A DNA stretch of 64,000 bases from JABWBD01 sp040768665 (GTDB lineage: Bacteria; Planctomycetota; Planctomycetia; Pirellulales; Thermoguttaceae): positions 111,383 through 175,382 of the forward strand of contig JAXGMN010000029.1 in the NCBI GenBank assembly GCA_040768665.1. The letters run 5' to 3'. Below are positions 19,026-27,417 of this stretch, in pieces (positions within the stretch are counted from its first letter, which is position 1; every line of letters starts with the position of its first letter). The translations under genes and the position numbers were made by a program. The notes below the pieces were generated by a model. It had not been told where the DNA came from, did not search any database, and saw only the letters and a list, made by a program, of their open reading frames with translations.

Positions 19026-19797
19026 CGAAAGTTCTCCCGAAAAGTGTGCTCACGCCGGGCCGTCACCCGTCGACTCTCCTCGCCCAGGTGGTCGCAAAAG
19101 TCTCTGGCTCACCACCGATCAATCCGAGCGACGCCGCCGTCCACGCTCGCGCGCTGGCCGAGGCGAAGCTTTCCCGGTTGGCGGCCAAGGGCCTTTTCTT
19201 TATTTCTTTTCGCGAAACGACGGTCGCGTGGTGGTGGTCAGCCAATTCCTCTCTCGACTCGGTCCGATCCGCTCCCCCGATGCCGCTGTGAAGGCATTGG
19301 TCGCTTTTCAGGATCGTTTGGAGGAGGGTGCGTGCAGAACCTCCATGCCGTCGAAGATCTCTCTGGCACAGCAGGGGCAAGAGCCAGAGGTGGGCAGTTG
19401 ACGTTATTCTGATCCGACTCGATGGCTTTCGTCGCAATAGGACTGGGTGGCGGTCGGAAAGGGAAGGGAACTGGCTCGTGCGAATTAAAACGACGCGCAT
19501 GGTCTGTCTCGCGATGTCAATTCTGAGCTAAGTCTGTTTCGGTCCTCCCAGAGGCAAGAGGGCCCTATGTGTGCGACTGCCTGCGATTGAACAGGTTCTC
19601 CATCACCAGAGAGCTCGCCACGATCGCGGGCAAGTGCTGAGGCATGGGAGGACGCAGCTTTGGCACCGCTTCCGAGGGTGTGTTAGAATTGGGGGCGGAG
19701 GATTGCCATACCTGTCACCCCTGTCACCAGAGAACGCCCGAGTGCACGAAAGCGGTTCCTTGCTGCGGCGTTACTTCTGACGTTCGCCGTCCTTGCT
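19026..19797. other. Gene-poor stretch
   Basis: No convincing gene. A short segment near 19180-19340 can be read as FLYFFSRNDGRVVVVSQFL and may be a gene remnant, but frames are broken. The last ~95 nt (from 19702) are probably the true 5' end of the next gene. Confidence 0.5.
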
Positions 19798-21375
19798 GTG
19801 CGTATCGCGTGGACTGCCGCGGGTACGGAAACCGGATGGGCAGCCATACGAGACCAGATCGTTTGGGCTGCGATGCTATGCGTGGGCCAGGAGCCGACAC
19901 CAGTGGTCATGCGCGAGCCGATCGAGCAAGCTGAATTCTGGCTGCCGGAGATCGAGCGGATCTTGAGCGAAGACCCCCGCAACGGCCAACTGGCGATGGC
20001 GGCAGCTCTGATGCTCGACGCGCCGGCGGGAAGCTACGTGTTTCGGTATCTGCGACCGAGCGCCGCCGCGGCGTTTGGCTTCGCTTCCGAAGTCGAGCTC
20101 GACCAAGACGCCGTCGACGCAGCAAACGCGCAGTTTGACGACAAGTGCGCCGGGCGATGCGTCGAACTCGCTGTCCGGGCGACGCAGCTCGATCCCGAGA
20201 ACGTCGACTGGTGGTGGCTCCGCGCGCTGCTCCAAGTCCGAGGAAACATGTTCGTGCGGAATCGCAGCCCGCGGACGCAAAACTGGACGGCCGTCTTGAG
20301 CGAATGTGCCTCCCATGATCCCGGCAACGCGCTTTATGACTTCCTGGCGGCGGCAACGCTCTGGGATCAAGCTGCCGAATACGGCCCCGGTCAGGAAGAT
20401 CGCTACGACGAGCGGCTGATGGGAAAGGGCCGGAAGTTTTTCGAGCGAGGTCGGGCGAAGACGACTTGTCTCCCCGCTCCCAATCCAACACTCACTGAAC
20501 TCCTCCTCGTGCGCCGGTCGCGGCTGCCGACAACCCAGCAGTGGAACGCGTTGGCGAGCGGCTCGGTGGATCTACGGACGCATGTGCTCCTAAGGAGCTT
20601 ATACAGGGGTGCGTCACATCTCGCGAAGCGGGCGATAGAGCACGGCAACGCCTGCGAGGGGCTCGCAATCGCACGGCAGGCCGACCAGATCCTCGCCGCT
20701 GTGCAGGCATCGCCCTCATGGCTCGCTTACCGTCTTACCGCGCTGGCATGCCGCAGCGGCCTTCTCAACGAAACGCGAGATTTCTGGGGATTGTCGCCTA
20801 ATACGCTCAGCGATGTTGAGCGGATCGAGATTGCCGGTCGCCAGTCCGATGTGCAACTGGAGCTTGAAGTGCTGAAACAGGCGGTCAACCGGATTCCACC
20901 CCATCCGGCCCAATTGCCCTTGGATTCACTACCGTCCGCCGTCGCGTGGTCCTTTGCCCTGGCGGTTGCTCTGCCGTTGGTGCTGCTGAGCGCCGCGTTT
21001 TGGCTGGCTGCGCGTATGCTCGGCCGTGCGCGGTTTCAAACGAACTTTCGCCGTTTGGCGGCTCATCTGGCGGCATGGTTAGGGGGCTACGCATTGAGTT
21101 TCGCCGTGTTTGGTCTTGCCTCCGCAGAGATGATTCCCCGGGCGACGCAAGGATGGGTCGCCACCGCGGCCCTGACGATTACGCCGGCCGGCATGGCGAT
21201 TTGGCTCGTGCTGCGCCGGTTTCGCAGTCGGGGCCCGATTCAATTCACGGTCCGTTTCCTGCTGGCCGCAATGGTCGTGACCGCAATCGTATCGGCAGCC
21301 TTGGCAACGCTGCAGGTGGATATCACGCGTGTGTCGGAACTGCCTTCGCTCCTGCACGTGCCGGCTCGCGGCTAG
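19798..21375 (+). CDS. Unknown membrane protein (start uncertain)
   Basis: A 525-residue protein if read from the GTG at 19798. In-frame codons upstream to 19702 encode RKRFLAAALLLTFAVLAV, an obvious signal anchor, so translation probably starts earlier. No ATG, GTG or TTG exists there, leaving ATT (19702) or CTG as candidates. The middle is helical and TPR-like (AVRATQLDPENVDWWWLRAL). Three to four transmembrane helices lie near the C-terminus (for example SFALAVALPLVLLSAAFWL). I do not recognise a family. The membrane gene at 21430 follows closely. Confidence 0.65.
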   Translation: MRIAWTAAGTETGWAAIRDQIVWAAMLCVGQEPTPVVMREPIEQAEFWLPEIERILSEDPRNGQLAMAAALMLDAPAGSYVFRYLRPSAAAAFGFASEVELDQDAVDAANAQFDDKCAGRCVELAVRATQLDPENVDWWWLRALLQVRGNMFVRNRSPRTQNWTAVLSECASHDPGNALYDFLAAATLWDQAAEYGPGQEDRYDERLMGKGRKFFERGRAKTTCLPAPNPTLTELLLVRRSRLPTTQQWNALASGSVDLRTHVLLRSLYRGASHLAKRAIEHGNACEGLAIARQADQILAAVQASPSWLAYRLTALACRSGLLNETRDFWGLSPNTLSDVERIEIAGRQSDVQLELEVLKQAVNRIPPHPAQLPLDSLPSAVAWSFALAVALPLVLLSAAFWLAARMLGRARFQTNFRRLAAHLAAWLGGYALSFAVFGLASAEMIPRATQGWVATAALTITPAGMAIWLVLRRFRSRGPIQFTVRFLLAAMVVTAIVSAALATLQVDITRVSELPSLLHVPARG

Positions 21376-21429
21376 GGCAACCTGGACGCGCGAGCTCTCG
21401 GCGCCGCCAGGACCCAGCAGCCCTCGTGG

Positions 21430-21867
21430 GTGTGGGCGGTTTTTCAGTGGGTTCTCTATGGAGGAATCTGGATCGGCGCAGCGATTGGCGCTGCATCGAT
21501 CGTGGCGGGTTGGTCGCTTCGTTCGACGCGAGCGCCGTTGCACCGGCCAAGGCACCAGTCGCGGCACGCACGCAGGCGTCGCTGGTCGCACATGTTTCAG
21601 GCCATCAGCCGTTCCGCGCTCGCCGCGGGCATGTTCTTTCTGCTTACCAGTCTGCTGACGGCCCCCCTCGCACTGCGCGCCATCGAAGATCACCACCAGC
21701 GGCAACTTGCATGGCTGACGAACTACCACTCGACGCTCCAAGAAGCCATCGACGCAGTAAAGTCCGATTCGGAAAACATGAAATGGCTGCGAGAGAACGT
21801 CGAAATCGAGTTGAACGCGCAAGAGTCTCCGGCCGCCTTCGACGCGGGCGATCGCAACTCCAAGTAG
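21430..21867 (+). CDS. Small unknown membrane protein
   Basis: A 145-residue frame opening at a GTG, with two hydrophobic helices (VFQWVLYGGIWIGAAIGAAS and ALAAGMFFLLTSLLTAPLAL), a very basic linker between them and a C-terminal helix that may form a coiled coil (TLQEAIDAVKSDSENMKWLR). No family is recognised. It lies 54 bp after the preceding membrane gene and may be co-transcribed with it. Start choice is uncertain. Confidence 0.5.
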   Translation: MWAVFQWVLYGGIWIGAAIGAASIVAGWSLRSTRAPLHRPRHQSRHARRRRWSHMFQAISRSALAAGMFFLLTSLLTAPLALRAIEDHHQRQLAWLTNYHSTLQEAIDAVKSDSENMKWLRENVEIELNAQESPAAFDAGDRNSK

Positions 21868-22316
21868 TGGCGCGCACGCTCGACCCCAGCGAGTAGTACC
21901 ATCCCGCCATGAGTGGCGCGAGCTGGGTGAGAATTTGAAAAAGAACAATACCAGCCTAACCCCGTGGCTTCGCCGGAGTGTGCCCCCATTCGTTGACTCG
22001 TTCATTCGTTGGGACAAATATGGGCGCATGGAGTAGGCTGACTAATACCGTCCCCCGTCACGATTGCCTCGGCAGACCGCGACAGCGCTGTTCACGGATC
22101 TCAACTGCTGGATGTCCGGTTACCTTCCGGCAAATGCAGCCAAAACATGCCCCTCAAACCACATTTTCGCTGGTTATAGGAAATGATATCTAGCCAAGAG
22201 TTTCGCCTTGAGCTTAGCCTCCAATCGCGGTTTCCACTGGGTAAGCCCGGCCGCAGCCTATTCCACGAATTGTGAAACCTGATTTCGTCGGTTTGACGGA
22301 CCTCCGTGGGTGGTGC
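21868..22316. other. Intergenic stretch with one dispersed repeat
   Basis: No gene found. It contains the repeat at 22214-22278; the rest shows nothing recognisable. Confidence 0.6.
22214..22278 (+). repeat. Dispersed repeat D, right-half copy
   Basis: It aligns base for base with 40805-40869 over about 64 nt, sharing TAGCCT-CAATCG and GGGYRAGCCCGGC, and ends in TTCCACGAATTGTGAA. The left inverted end found in the 40.8-kb copy is not visible. The right tip alone recurs near 38956-38973. Confidence 0.75.
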
Positions 22317-23414
22317 CTATTTCAGCTCTGACGTGCCGGGAAACAATCGATGCCACGAGCAATCCGTGCAGGTTGTCAGGCCGGACTGGTTGAACACACC
22401 GCCCAGACGAAAGTAGTCGGGGTGCCGGTCGTTGGCCCGGCACAGCGGCAGGCGTTGCCCGTGTGCGTCGTGGTAGCCCGCAAACGCGGGACAGTCCTCG
22501 CGGATCACGTCGCCTTCGCCCGGCGGCTCGATCCTCCGCAGCGGCGTGTCAAAAACGCGATCCGGGCTGCGGGGGCCGCGGCTCCAGGCTTGGAGCATGC
22601 GGGCTGCTTTGCGCAGGGCGTCGACGGCCAAATCGCCGCAATCGCACTGCGGAGGCCGCAATACCAGGCAGAACGAATCGTCCGCCATCACGGTTCCCAG
22701 GAACCGTTCGAAGTCGGCGGCCCGCATCAGGCCGGACGTGCTCTTACCGATACGGCCGGTGAGCAGGATTCCCGCCGAGCGGCACACGTCCTGCATGATG
22801 CCCGGAAACTCGTAGTAGATCCGCCGGCCCGGTACGCAGTGGTTGTGATGCCGCTCGGCCGGCCAATAATGGCCCAGGTACGGGACTCGCAGCTTCTCCT
22901 CGTAGTAGTGCCATAACGTGACCGAATTCACACCGACTCCCAGCAACAACAGGCAACCTTCGCGCCGAACCAACTCCTCGAACGGATTGCCCGCCCCGCA
23001 CATCGTCTCCGAGCGGCGGTGCCCGACCAGCAGTTCCCTGGCAGCCGGCCCCAGGGCGACCCACGAATGCGTCGGATGGCAACTCCGCAGACTTCCCGGC
23101 CGCCGGCGAACGGTCTCGGCGATTACTCCCTGGAAGCCCGGCTGCCGGCTGTGGCAGAGGCCATCGGCACTGTTGCAGTCGCAATCGCTGTTGGTGAACT
23201 CCGCGGGGTTTTCCCAAAGATTGTCGCGAAACGCCGGCACGATCAGCGTCCCGTCTGGCCCAATCGCATCGCGGACCGCCTCCACCACCGTCTCCGCCCC
23301 ACCGTCGACCGGCCCGAGCGCACTGAGAGAACTGTGCATCATCACGCAATCGCCGCGGCGCAGGCCCAGCAAATTGAGTTCGCGAGTGAGTTCTTCTCGT
23401 GTCCGAGGCGGCAT
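22317..23414 (-). CDS. AAC(3)-family N-acetyltransferase with cysteine-rich additions
   Basis: A 365-residue protein of the aminoglycoside 3-N-acetyltransferase fold (PF02522): MMHSSLSALGPVDGGAETVV near the N-terminus, IGPDGTLIVPAF, CHPTHSWVALGP and LLLLGVGVNSVTLWHYYEE. Environmental members often acetylate amino sugars rather than antibiotics. Unusual are three cysteine clusters: CDCNSADGLC near residue 75, CDCGDL near 265 and CTDCSWH at the end; they could bind a metal. Its neighbours (ceramidase-like and propeller proteins) suggest a role in sugar or lipid catabolism rather than resistance. Confidence 0.85.
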   Translation of the reverse strand: MPPRTREELTRELNLLGLRRGDCVMMHSSLSALGPVDGGAETVVEAVRDAIGPDGTLIVPAFRDNLWENPAEFTNSDCDCNSADGLCHSRQPGFQGVIAETVRRRPGSLRSCHPTHSWVALGPAARELLVGHRRSETMCGAGNPFEELVRREGCLLLLGVGVNSVTLWHYYEEKLRVPYLGHYWPAERHHNHCVPGRRIYYEFPGIMQDVCRSAGILLTGRIGKSTSGLMRAADFERFLGTVMADDSFCLVLRPPQCDCGDLAVDALRKAARMLQAWSRGPRSPDRVFDTPLRRIEPPGEGDVIREDCPAFAGYHDAHGQRLPLCRANDRHPDYFRLGGVFNQSGLTTCTDCSWHRLFPGTSELK

Positions 23415-23440
23415 GGGATGTTCTCCACGATCGTATGGGG

Positions 23441-25018
23441 TCAATCGGACCGGCGAACCGAGCTGGAGTCTTCTCCGGCAAACTGCTGAAGGACTTCGAT
23501 GGCCTTGTCGGCCAGGACGTCGCCGGCCGGTTTTTTCAGCGGCGGGCGGAACCTGGTGTAGCGATAGAAGGAGCTCATGTACTCGCGGTCGCCCGTATTG
23601 GGACCATCGGTGATGTAGCCGTACGAAGTGTTCATGTATCCGCAGGGCACGCTGAGCGGCAAGGGACTGTGGCGACGGATTCGCCGGCCGATTCCCTGAA
23701 AGGGTTCGCAGGGTATTCCCACGATACCTACGTCGCCGACGCGGATCACCGCGACTTCCATCGGCAGATGATCGGGAACCGAATCCGTGCGGCCTTGGTC
23801 GTGCAGGGCAATCGCCCACTGGTTCCAGGGCCGGATCAGTTCCACCAGACGTCCTCGGTAAGCCGGCGTGAGGGCCCGGGGAAAATTCAGACCGACGCAG
23901 GACAGCGTGTCTTCGTCGCCCGCATTGGCTCGCTGGAGGAAATCGTCCATTTCTTTCAACTCATCGGCCAGCACCTGCCGCGGCGGCAACGGGGCCAAGG
24001 GAACGTTGGCCGTCTCCATCGCAAAGTCCAGGCCGCCGCGCCGGGATGGCCGAAGATCTGCCAAGGCATCGATATAGTTTTGGCCCAGCATCCGGCCGAA
24101 TTCGGTGGCTCGCTCGACGCCGCCGCAGAACATCTCCTTCGAGTTCACGTCGCCCGCACATCCCTGCAAAAAGCCGACGGGCGTCGTTCCGCGCCGGTCG
24201 AAATGCTCCGCCACCCGCTGACAGGCGACTTGCGGCCAGTCACCGAAAACCAGCGGCTTTTCCGGATGGTAACTGGTCACCGGGTGGCCCGTGAACTGGG
24301 CAAGCGCACCGATCACCTGACCCGCCTGGTTCTTGAATACCACAACCGGAGCCTGTGTGTCGATATCGCCGCCAAAATCCTTGCCGACCAGGGCGCGGTC
24401 TTCCTCGCGCATGAAGTAGGTCGTACCGTCCGCCCGGCGTCCCTTGCGGTTGTACGTGATGCGGCTCTCCTTCCCCTCGGCCCACCACACCGTTGCCGGC
24501 TGGAGCATCGCCGGCAGGCGTTTGGCGTGGCTTCGCAGACCGTCCAAGAACTTCTTGCCGATCGGCAGCAACTCGGCGGGTGCGGCAGCCTTTGCTTCGG
24601 TCGCGTAGACAGGCACGTCGTTGGCTGCGAACGACACGCTGCTGTGATTGTGCGACGTGAAGACGAGCACGTGGGACACAGGAACTTGCAGGTCGCCGGC
24701 AATCGTCTCGCGAAGCAGGTCGCTGACATTCACAGGCGCCGTGCCGCCGAAATGCGTCGTCACCAGGCAGAGCCGCGTCGGGCCGTCTTCCAGCAGCATT
24801 ACCGTCGTATTCAGCGGCCCGACCACCTCCTGGGCCCGCGCGCCGGTCCGGCTGGAAGTTGCCGCGTCCGGGTCCGGTGCAAGGCCGAACTGGGTTGCGG
24901 CGACGCGCAGCCGCGAGGCGACGGCGACCGATTCCGGGTTTGGCTCCGCGGCCGATCCGATCTGCGATGTACCGCACGTCATGGCAATGGCGGCAGCGAT
25001 GAAAACCGCTCTCCGCAT
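23441..25018 (-). CDS. Exported neutral/alkaline ceramidase-like protein
   Basis: A 525-residue protein with a signal peptide (MRRAVFIAAAIAMTCG...GSAA). It fits the neutral/alkaline non-lysosomal ceramidase N-terminal domain (PF04734): LVTTHFGGTAPVNVSDLLRE, the zinc-site-like VLVFTSHNHSSVSF, GALAQFTGHPVTSYHPEKP, and FLQGCAGDVNSKE. Known enzymes hydrolyse the amide bond of ceramide, but planctomycete homologues are numerous and may act on other amides. The C-terminus (CGYMNTSYGYITDGPNTGD) matches the family's end. It sits between the AAC(3)-like gene and a sialidase-like gene on the same strand. Confidence 0.85.
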   Translation of the reverse strand: MRRAVFIAAAIAMTCGTSQIGSAAEPNPESVAVASRLRVAATQFGLAPDPDAATSSRTGARAQEVVGPLNTTVMLLEDGPTRLCLVTTHFGGTAPVNVSDLLRETIAGDLQVPVSHVLVFTSHNHSSVSFAANDVPVYATEAKAAAPAELLPIGKKFLDGLRSHAKRLPAMLQPATVWWAEGKESRITYNRKGRRADGTTYFMREEDRALVGKDFGGDIDTQAPVVVFKNQAGQVIGALAQFTGHPVTSYHPEKPLVFGDWPQVACQRVAEHFDRRGTTPVGFLQGCAGDVNSKEMFCGGVERATEFGRMLGQNYIDALADLRPSRRGGLDFAMETANVPLAPLPPRQVLADELKEMDDFLQRANAGDEDTLSCVGLNFPRALTPAYRGRLVELIRPWNQWAIALHDQGRTDSVPDHLPMEVAVIRVGDVGIVGIPCEPFQGIGRRIRRHSPLPLSVPCGYMNTSYGYITDGPNTGDREYMSSFYRYTRFRPPLKKPAGDVLADKAIEVLQQFAGEDSSSVRRSD

Positions 25019-25055
25019 GATGGTATCTCCTATACGAATATACGAAGGTGAGATC

Positions 25056-26684
25056 CTACTCTCCGGTCCTCGGCAACAGTACCAGGGTGCCCGTCCACCC
25101 GCACTGCTGCACGCATCCCTGCTCGCCCGCCTTGAAGTCGCGCGAGTAGACCTGCATCCGGGTTTCGCTTCGGTCGGTGTAGCGGAACGTCACCTCCTCG
25201 ACGGGCGTCCACTTGAGCATATCGTAGGCGCCGGCGCCCATGGCGGTGGCCACGTACACAGTGCAGTCGCGTTTGGCGCGGACGAAGACCCGCGCTCGCT
25301 CGCCGCCGCGAGTCCGGGTGAACGCCCCGAAGTCGGCCAGCCGATCGGGCACGTCCTTCCAGACGTACTCCCGGTTGGCGTAGGCCTGTGCGCCTTCGCC
25401 GAAGGGGGCCTTTTCGAAGCCGTAGCCGAGGGCGGTGAAGCCGGCCGCCTCGACGATCGTTTCCTCGATCCGCTCGACGGGGGCCGAGTCTTCCATCGTG
25501 AGGTCGCGGAAGCCGGCGATGCGGTGGAACGTGATGAAATTCGCGTCGTGCTGGTTGTGGGCTCCGCCCAGGCCGTCGTCGCAGGCGGTGCGCGAGAGGG
25601 CCGCGATGTCGTCGCCGTCGAACACCCAGTCGATGTACTGAAACCCGTGCTCCGCCAGATCGGGATGATACACGACGATCGTCTTCACCGTCCAGTGGAT
25701 GAGGTCTTCTGAGTAGGACAGCGCCATCGTGTTTCGGGTGCGTTCCGGATTGCCGCCTTGATCCCAGGGAGGAATCCAGTTCGACACGTTCCAATACCGC
25801 TTCGACACAGGATCGAACCGGATGTTCAGCTTCTTACATCCGCCGGGGCAGTCGATGAATCCGGTGTTCGGATCGAAACGCTGCTGCTTCCCGTCGTCGC
25901 TCACTTCGACGACGGCCGCCTTTCCGCCCGTGGGAAGGTAGTGGACGCGGAGGATATTGACGATGCGGCCGTCGGGCGTGGGCACGGCGTTGCCTTCCAG
26001 CCAGCCGCCGAATTCTCCGCCGAGCCAGCTCGGGTCGGAGGGGAGCGGATCGGAAAAGGTCCAGGCGGATGCGTCGAGCAAGTCGGCGCCGGCCGGCACC
26101 GACATCATCATTGCCCGGAAGGGGTGTCCCCATCCTTTGCCGACGACCACCTCCATGCCGCGCCACAGGCGGCCCTTGTGCTCAATCACCGGCGTGGGCG
26201 CGCAGTGGTGTACGCCATCGGCCCGCAGCCGGCCGGTCTTCTCGTCGACCGGCTCAGTCCAGGTGCGTCCTCCGTCGGTCGAACGGCGGATGACCGCCTC
26301 GCGTCCCGACTGCCCGCCGGAGCCCAGCAAGTAGACCGCGCCGCGGTGCGGAAAGACGCTTGCCCAGAAGAGCCGTTCCACGTCGCCCAGGTGGGCCCAC
26401 GATTGGCCGCGATCGGTGGAGCGGAACAGGCGCGTGATCGGCCCCGCTTCTTTCGGCGCGCCGGGCCCGAACAGATCGCACTTCGCCAGATACGTTCCGT
26501 CGGGCAGGATGCAGATGCCGGGGGAGCCCAGGTAGACTTTTTTGGACGCGGGTGAATGGGCTACGACGACGCCGGGAACCTTCGACCAGTCGGGCTCGGC
26601 ACACCACGCGGGCCCCGCCAGGCAGGCGAGGGCGATCAGCGATACGCCGCACTTTCTGGACGACGAACGTGACCATCGGGTCAT
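25056..26684 (-). CDS. Secreted sialidase/BNR-like beta-propeller protein
   Basis: A 542-residue protein from the ATG at 26684, preceded by AAGGAG, with a signal peptide (KCGVSLIALACLAGPAWC). Asp-box repeats are visible: RSTDRGQSWAHLG and RSTDGGRTWTEPV, plus SYSEDLIHWTV later. This supports a sialidase-type six-bladed propeller. Paired acidic residues (DIAALSRTACDDG) lie where GH propellers have catalytic groups, but the sugar is unknown. The last ~110 residues form a separate beta domain (ADFGAFTRTRGGERARVFVR). Confidence 0.82.
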   Translation of the reverse strand: MTRWSRSSSRKCGVSLIALACLAGPAWCAEPDWSKVPGVVVAHSPASKKVYLGSPGICILPDGTYLAKCDLFGPGAPKEAGPITRLFRSTDRGQSWAHLGDVERLFWASVFPHRGAVYLLGSGGQSGREAVIRRSTDGGRTWTEPVDEKTGRLRADGVHHCAPTPVIEHKGRLWRGMEVVVGKGWGHPFRAMMMSVPAGADLLDASAWTFSDPLPSDPSWLGGEFGGWLEGNAVPTPDGRIVNILRVHYLPTGGKAAVVEVSDDGKQQRFDPNTGFIDCPGGCKKLNIRFDPVSKRYWNVSNWIPPWDQGGNPERTRNTMALSYSEDLIHWTVKTIVVYHPDLAEHGFQYIDWVFDGDDIAALSRTACDDGLGGAHNQHDANFITFHRIAGFRDLTMEDSAPVERIEETIVEAAGFTALGYGFEKAPFGEGAQAYANREYVWKDVPDRLADFGAFTRTRGGERARVFVRAKRDCTVYVATAMGAGAYDMLKWTPVEEVTFRYTDRSETRMQVYSRDFKAGEQGCVQQCGWTGTLVLLPRTGE

Positions 26685-26702
26685 CGCGACTTTCTCCTTA
26701 TG

Positions 26703-26787
26703 GGAATCACCGTGAGTTCGATCGAGTGGGAAGTGTCGTCGACTCTCGCATCCCTCCCGACACTCTACTGAGCCGGTCATTCAAGAT
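26703..26787 (+). repeat. 85-bp dispersed direct repeat, copy 1
   Basis: It matches 27333-27417 closely, sharing GAATCACCGTG, TTCGATCGAGTG, GTGTCGTC and the end CCGGTCATTCAA. This copy lies just upstream of the sialidase-like gene's start. Confidence 0.8.
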
Positions 26788-26827
26788 CAAGTATTATGGC
26801 GAACGGCACGAGGCAAGTGGACTGAGA

Positions 26828-26922
26828 GCCTGTCCCAAGACCTCACGAGGAGAAGGGGACAGGCACATTTTGCTCCGAAGCCACCGCAAAATGAGCCAGT
26901 CCCCGGCGGTTTTGGGACAGGC
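26828..26922. repeat. Subtype B palindromic element with inverted ends
   Basis: Outer inverted ends GCCTGTCCCAAGA / TTTTGGGACAGGC enclose the subtype B core (GGGACAGGCACATTTTGC ... GCAAAATGAGCCAGTCCCC). Length is 95 bp. No flanking target duplication was found. Confidence 0.82.
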
Positions 26923-27332
26923 ACCGAACAGGAGTCAACAGAGAGAACGGAGATGATTCTCTCCTTTGTGGAGGGGCTGTTTTGGTTCTACGCAACGCAC
27001 CACGGGGTGTTGCACAGACGGGAGAACGTCGCAAGTTGCTTAGTGGGCGAGAGTTCGGGTGAACACGGGAGTTAGTAGTTGTGAGGTACGTGTTGCATAG
27101 GTCCGCAAACGTCTGGACCGCCCGCCGACTCTTCATTTGCAGGATCGCGAAAGGGCGAAAATGCGAACAACAGTACAGAGAGCCCGTCGGCTCAGCCGGG
27201 TGCTGGAGTTGGCATCGCACGGCTGAGGCAACGGGCTCTTCTTGATACCTGGGGTTTTGGTTCAGGCTCTTCGGATACCCATACCGTTTCCGCCAGTGTA
27301 GCAGAAATAGTGTACTTGTGTCAAGTATTTTT
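26923..27332. other. Intergenic stretch without genes
   Basis: About 410 bp. A reverse frame of 190 residues crosses it, but its sequence is low-complexity, partly encoded by the palindrome and repeat, and shows no family features. Nothing else seen. Confidence 0.55.
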
Positions 27333-27417
27333 TGAATCACCGTGGATTCGATCGAGTGTGGAGTGTCGTCAGTCCCGCGCATCCGTTCCCGCACTCGACT
27401 GAACCGGTCATTCAAAC
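27333..27417 (+). repeat. 85-bp dispersed direct repeat, copy 2
   Basis: Second copy of the 26703-26787 repeat, 630 bp away in the same orientation. It overlaps the last 10 bp of the next minus-strand gene, so the stop codon of that gene is inside the repeat. Confidence 0.8.

Noticed and set aside
22317..23414. Antibiotic resistance gene call for the AAC(3)-like protein
   Set aside because: The fold is shared by many metabolic acetyltransferases, the protein is longer and cysteine-rich, and the context is catabolic.
26843..27415. 190-codon reverse frame between propeller genes
   Set aside because: Part of it is encoded by a palindromic repeat and by the 85-bp repeat; no recognisable domain.
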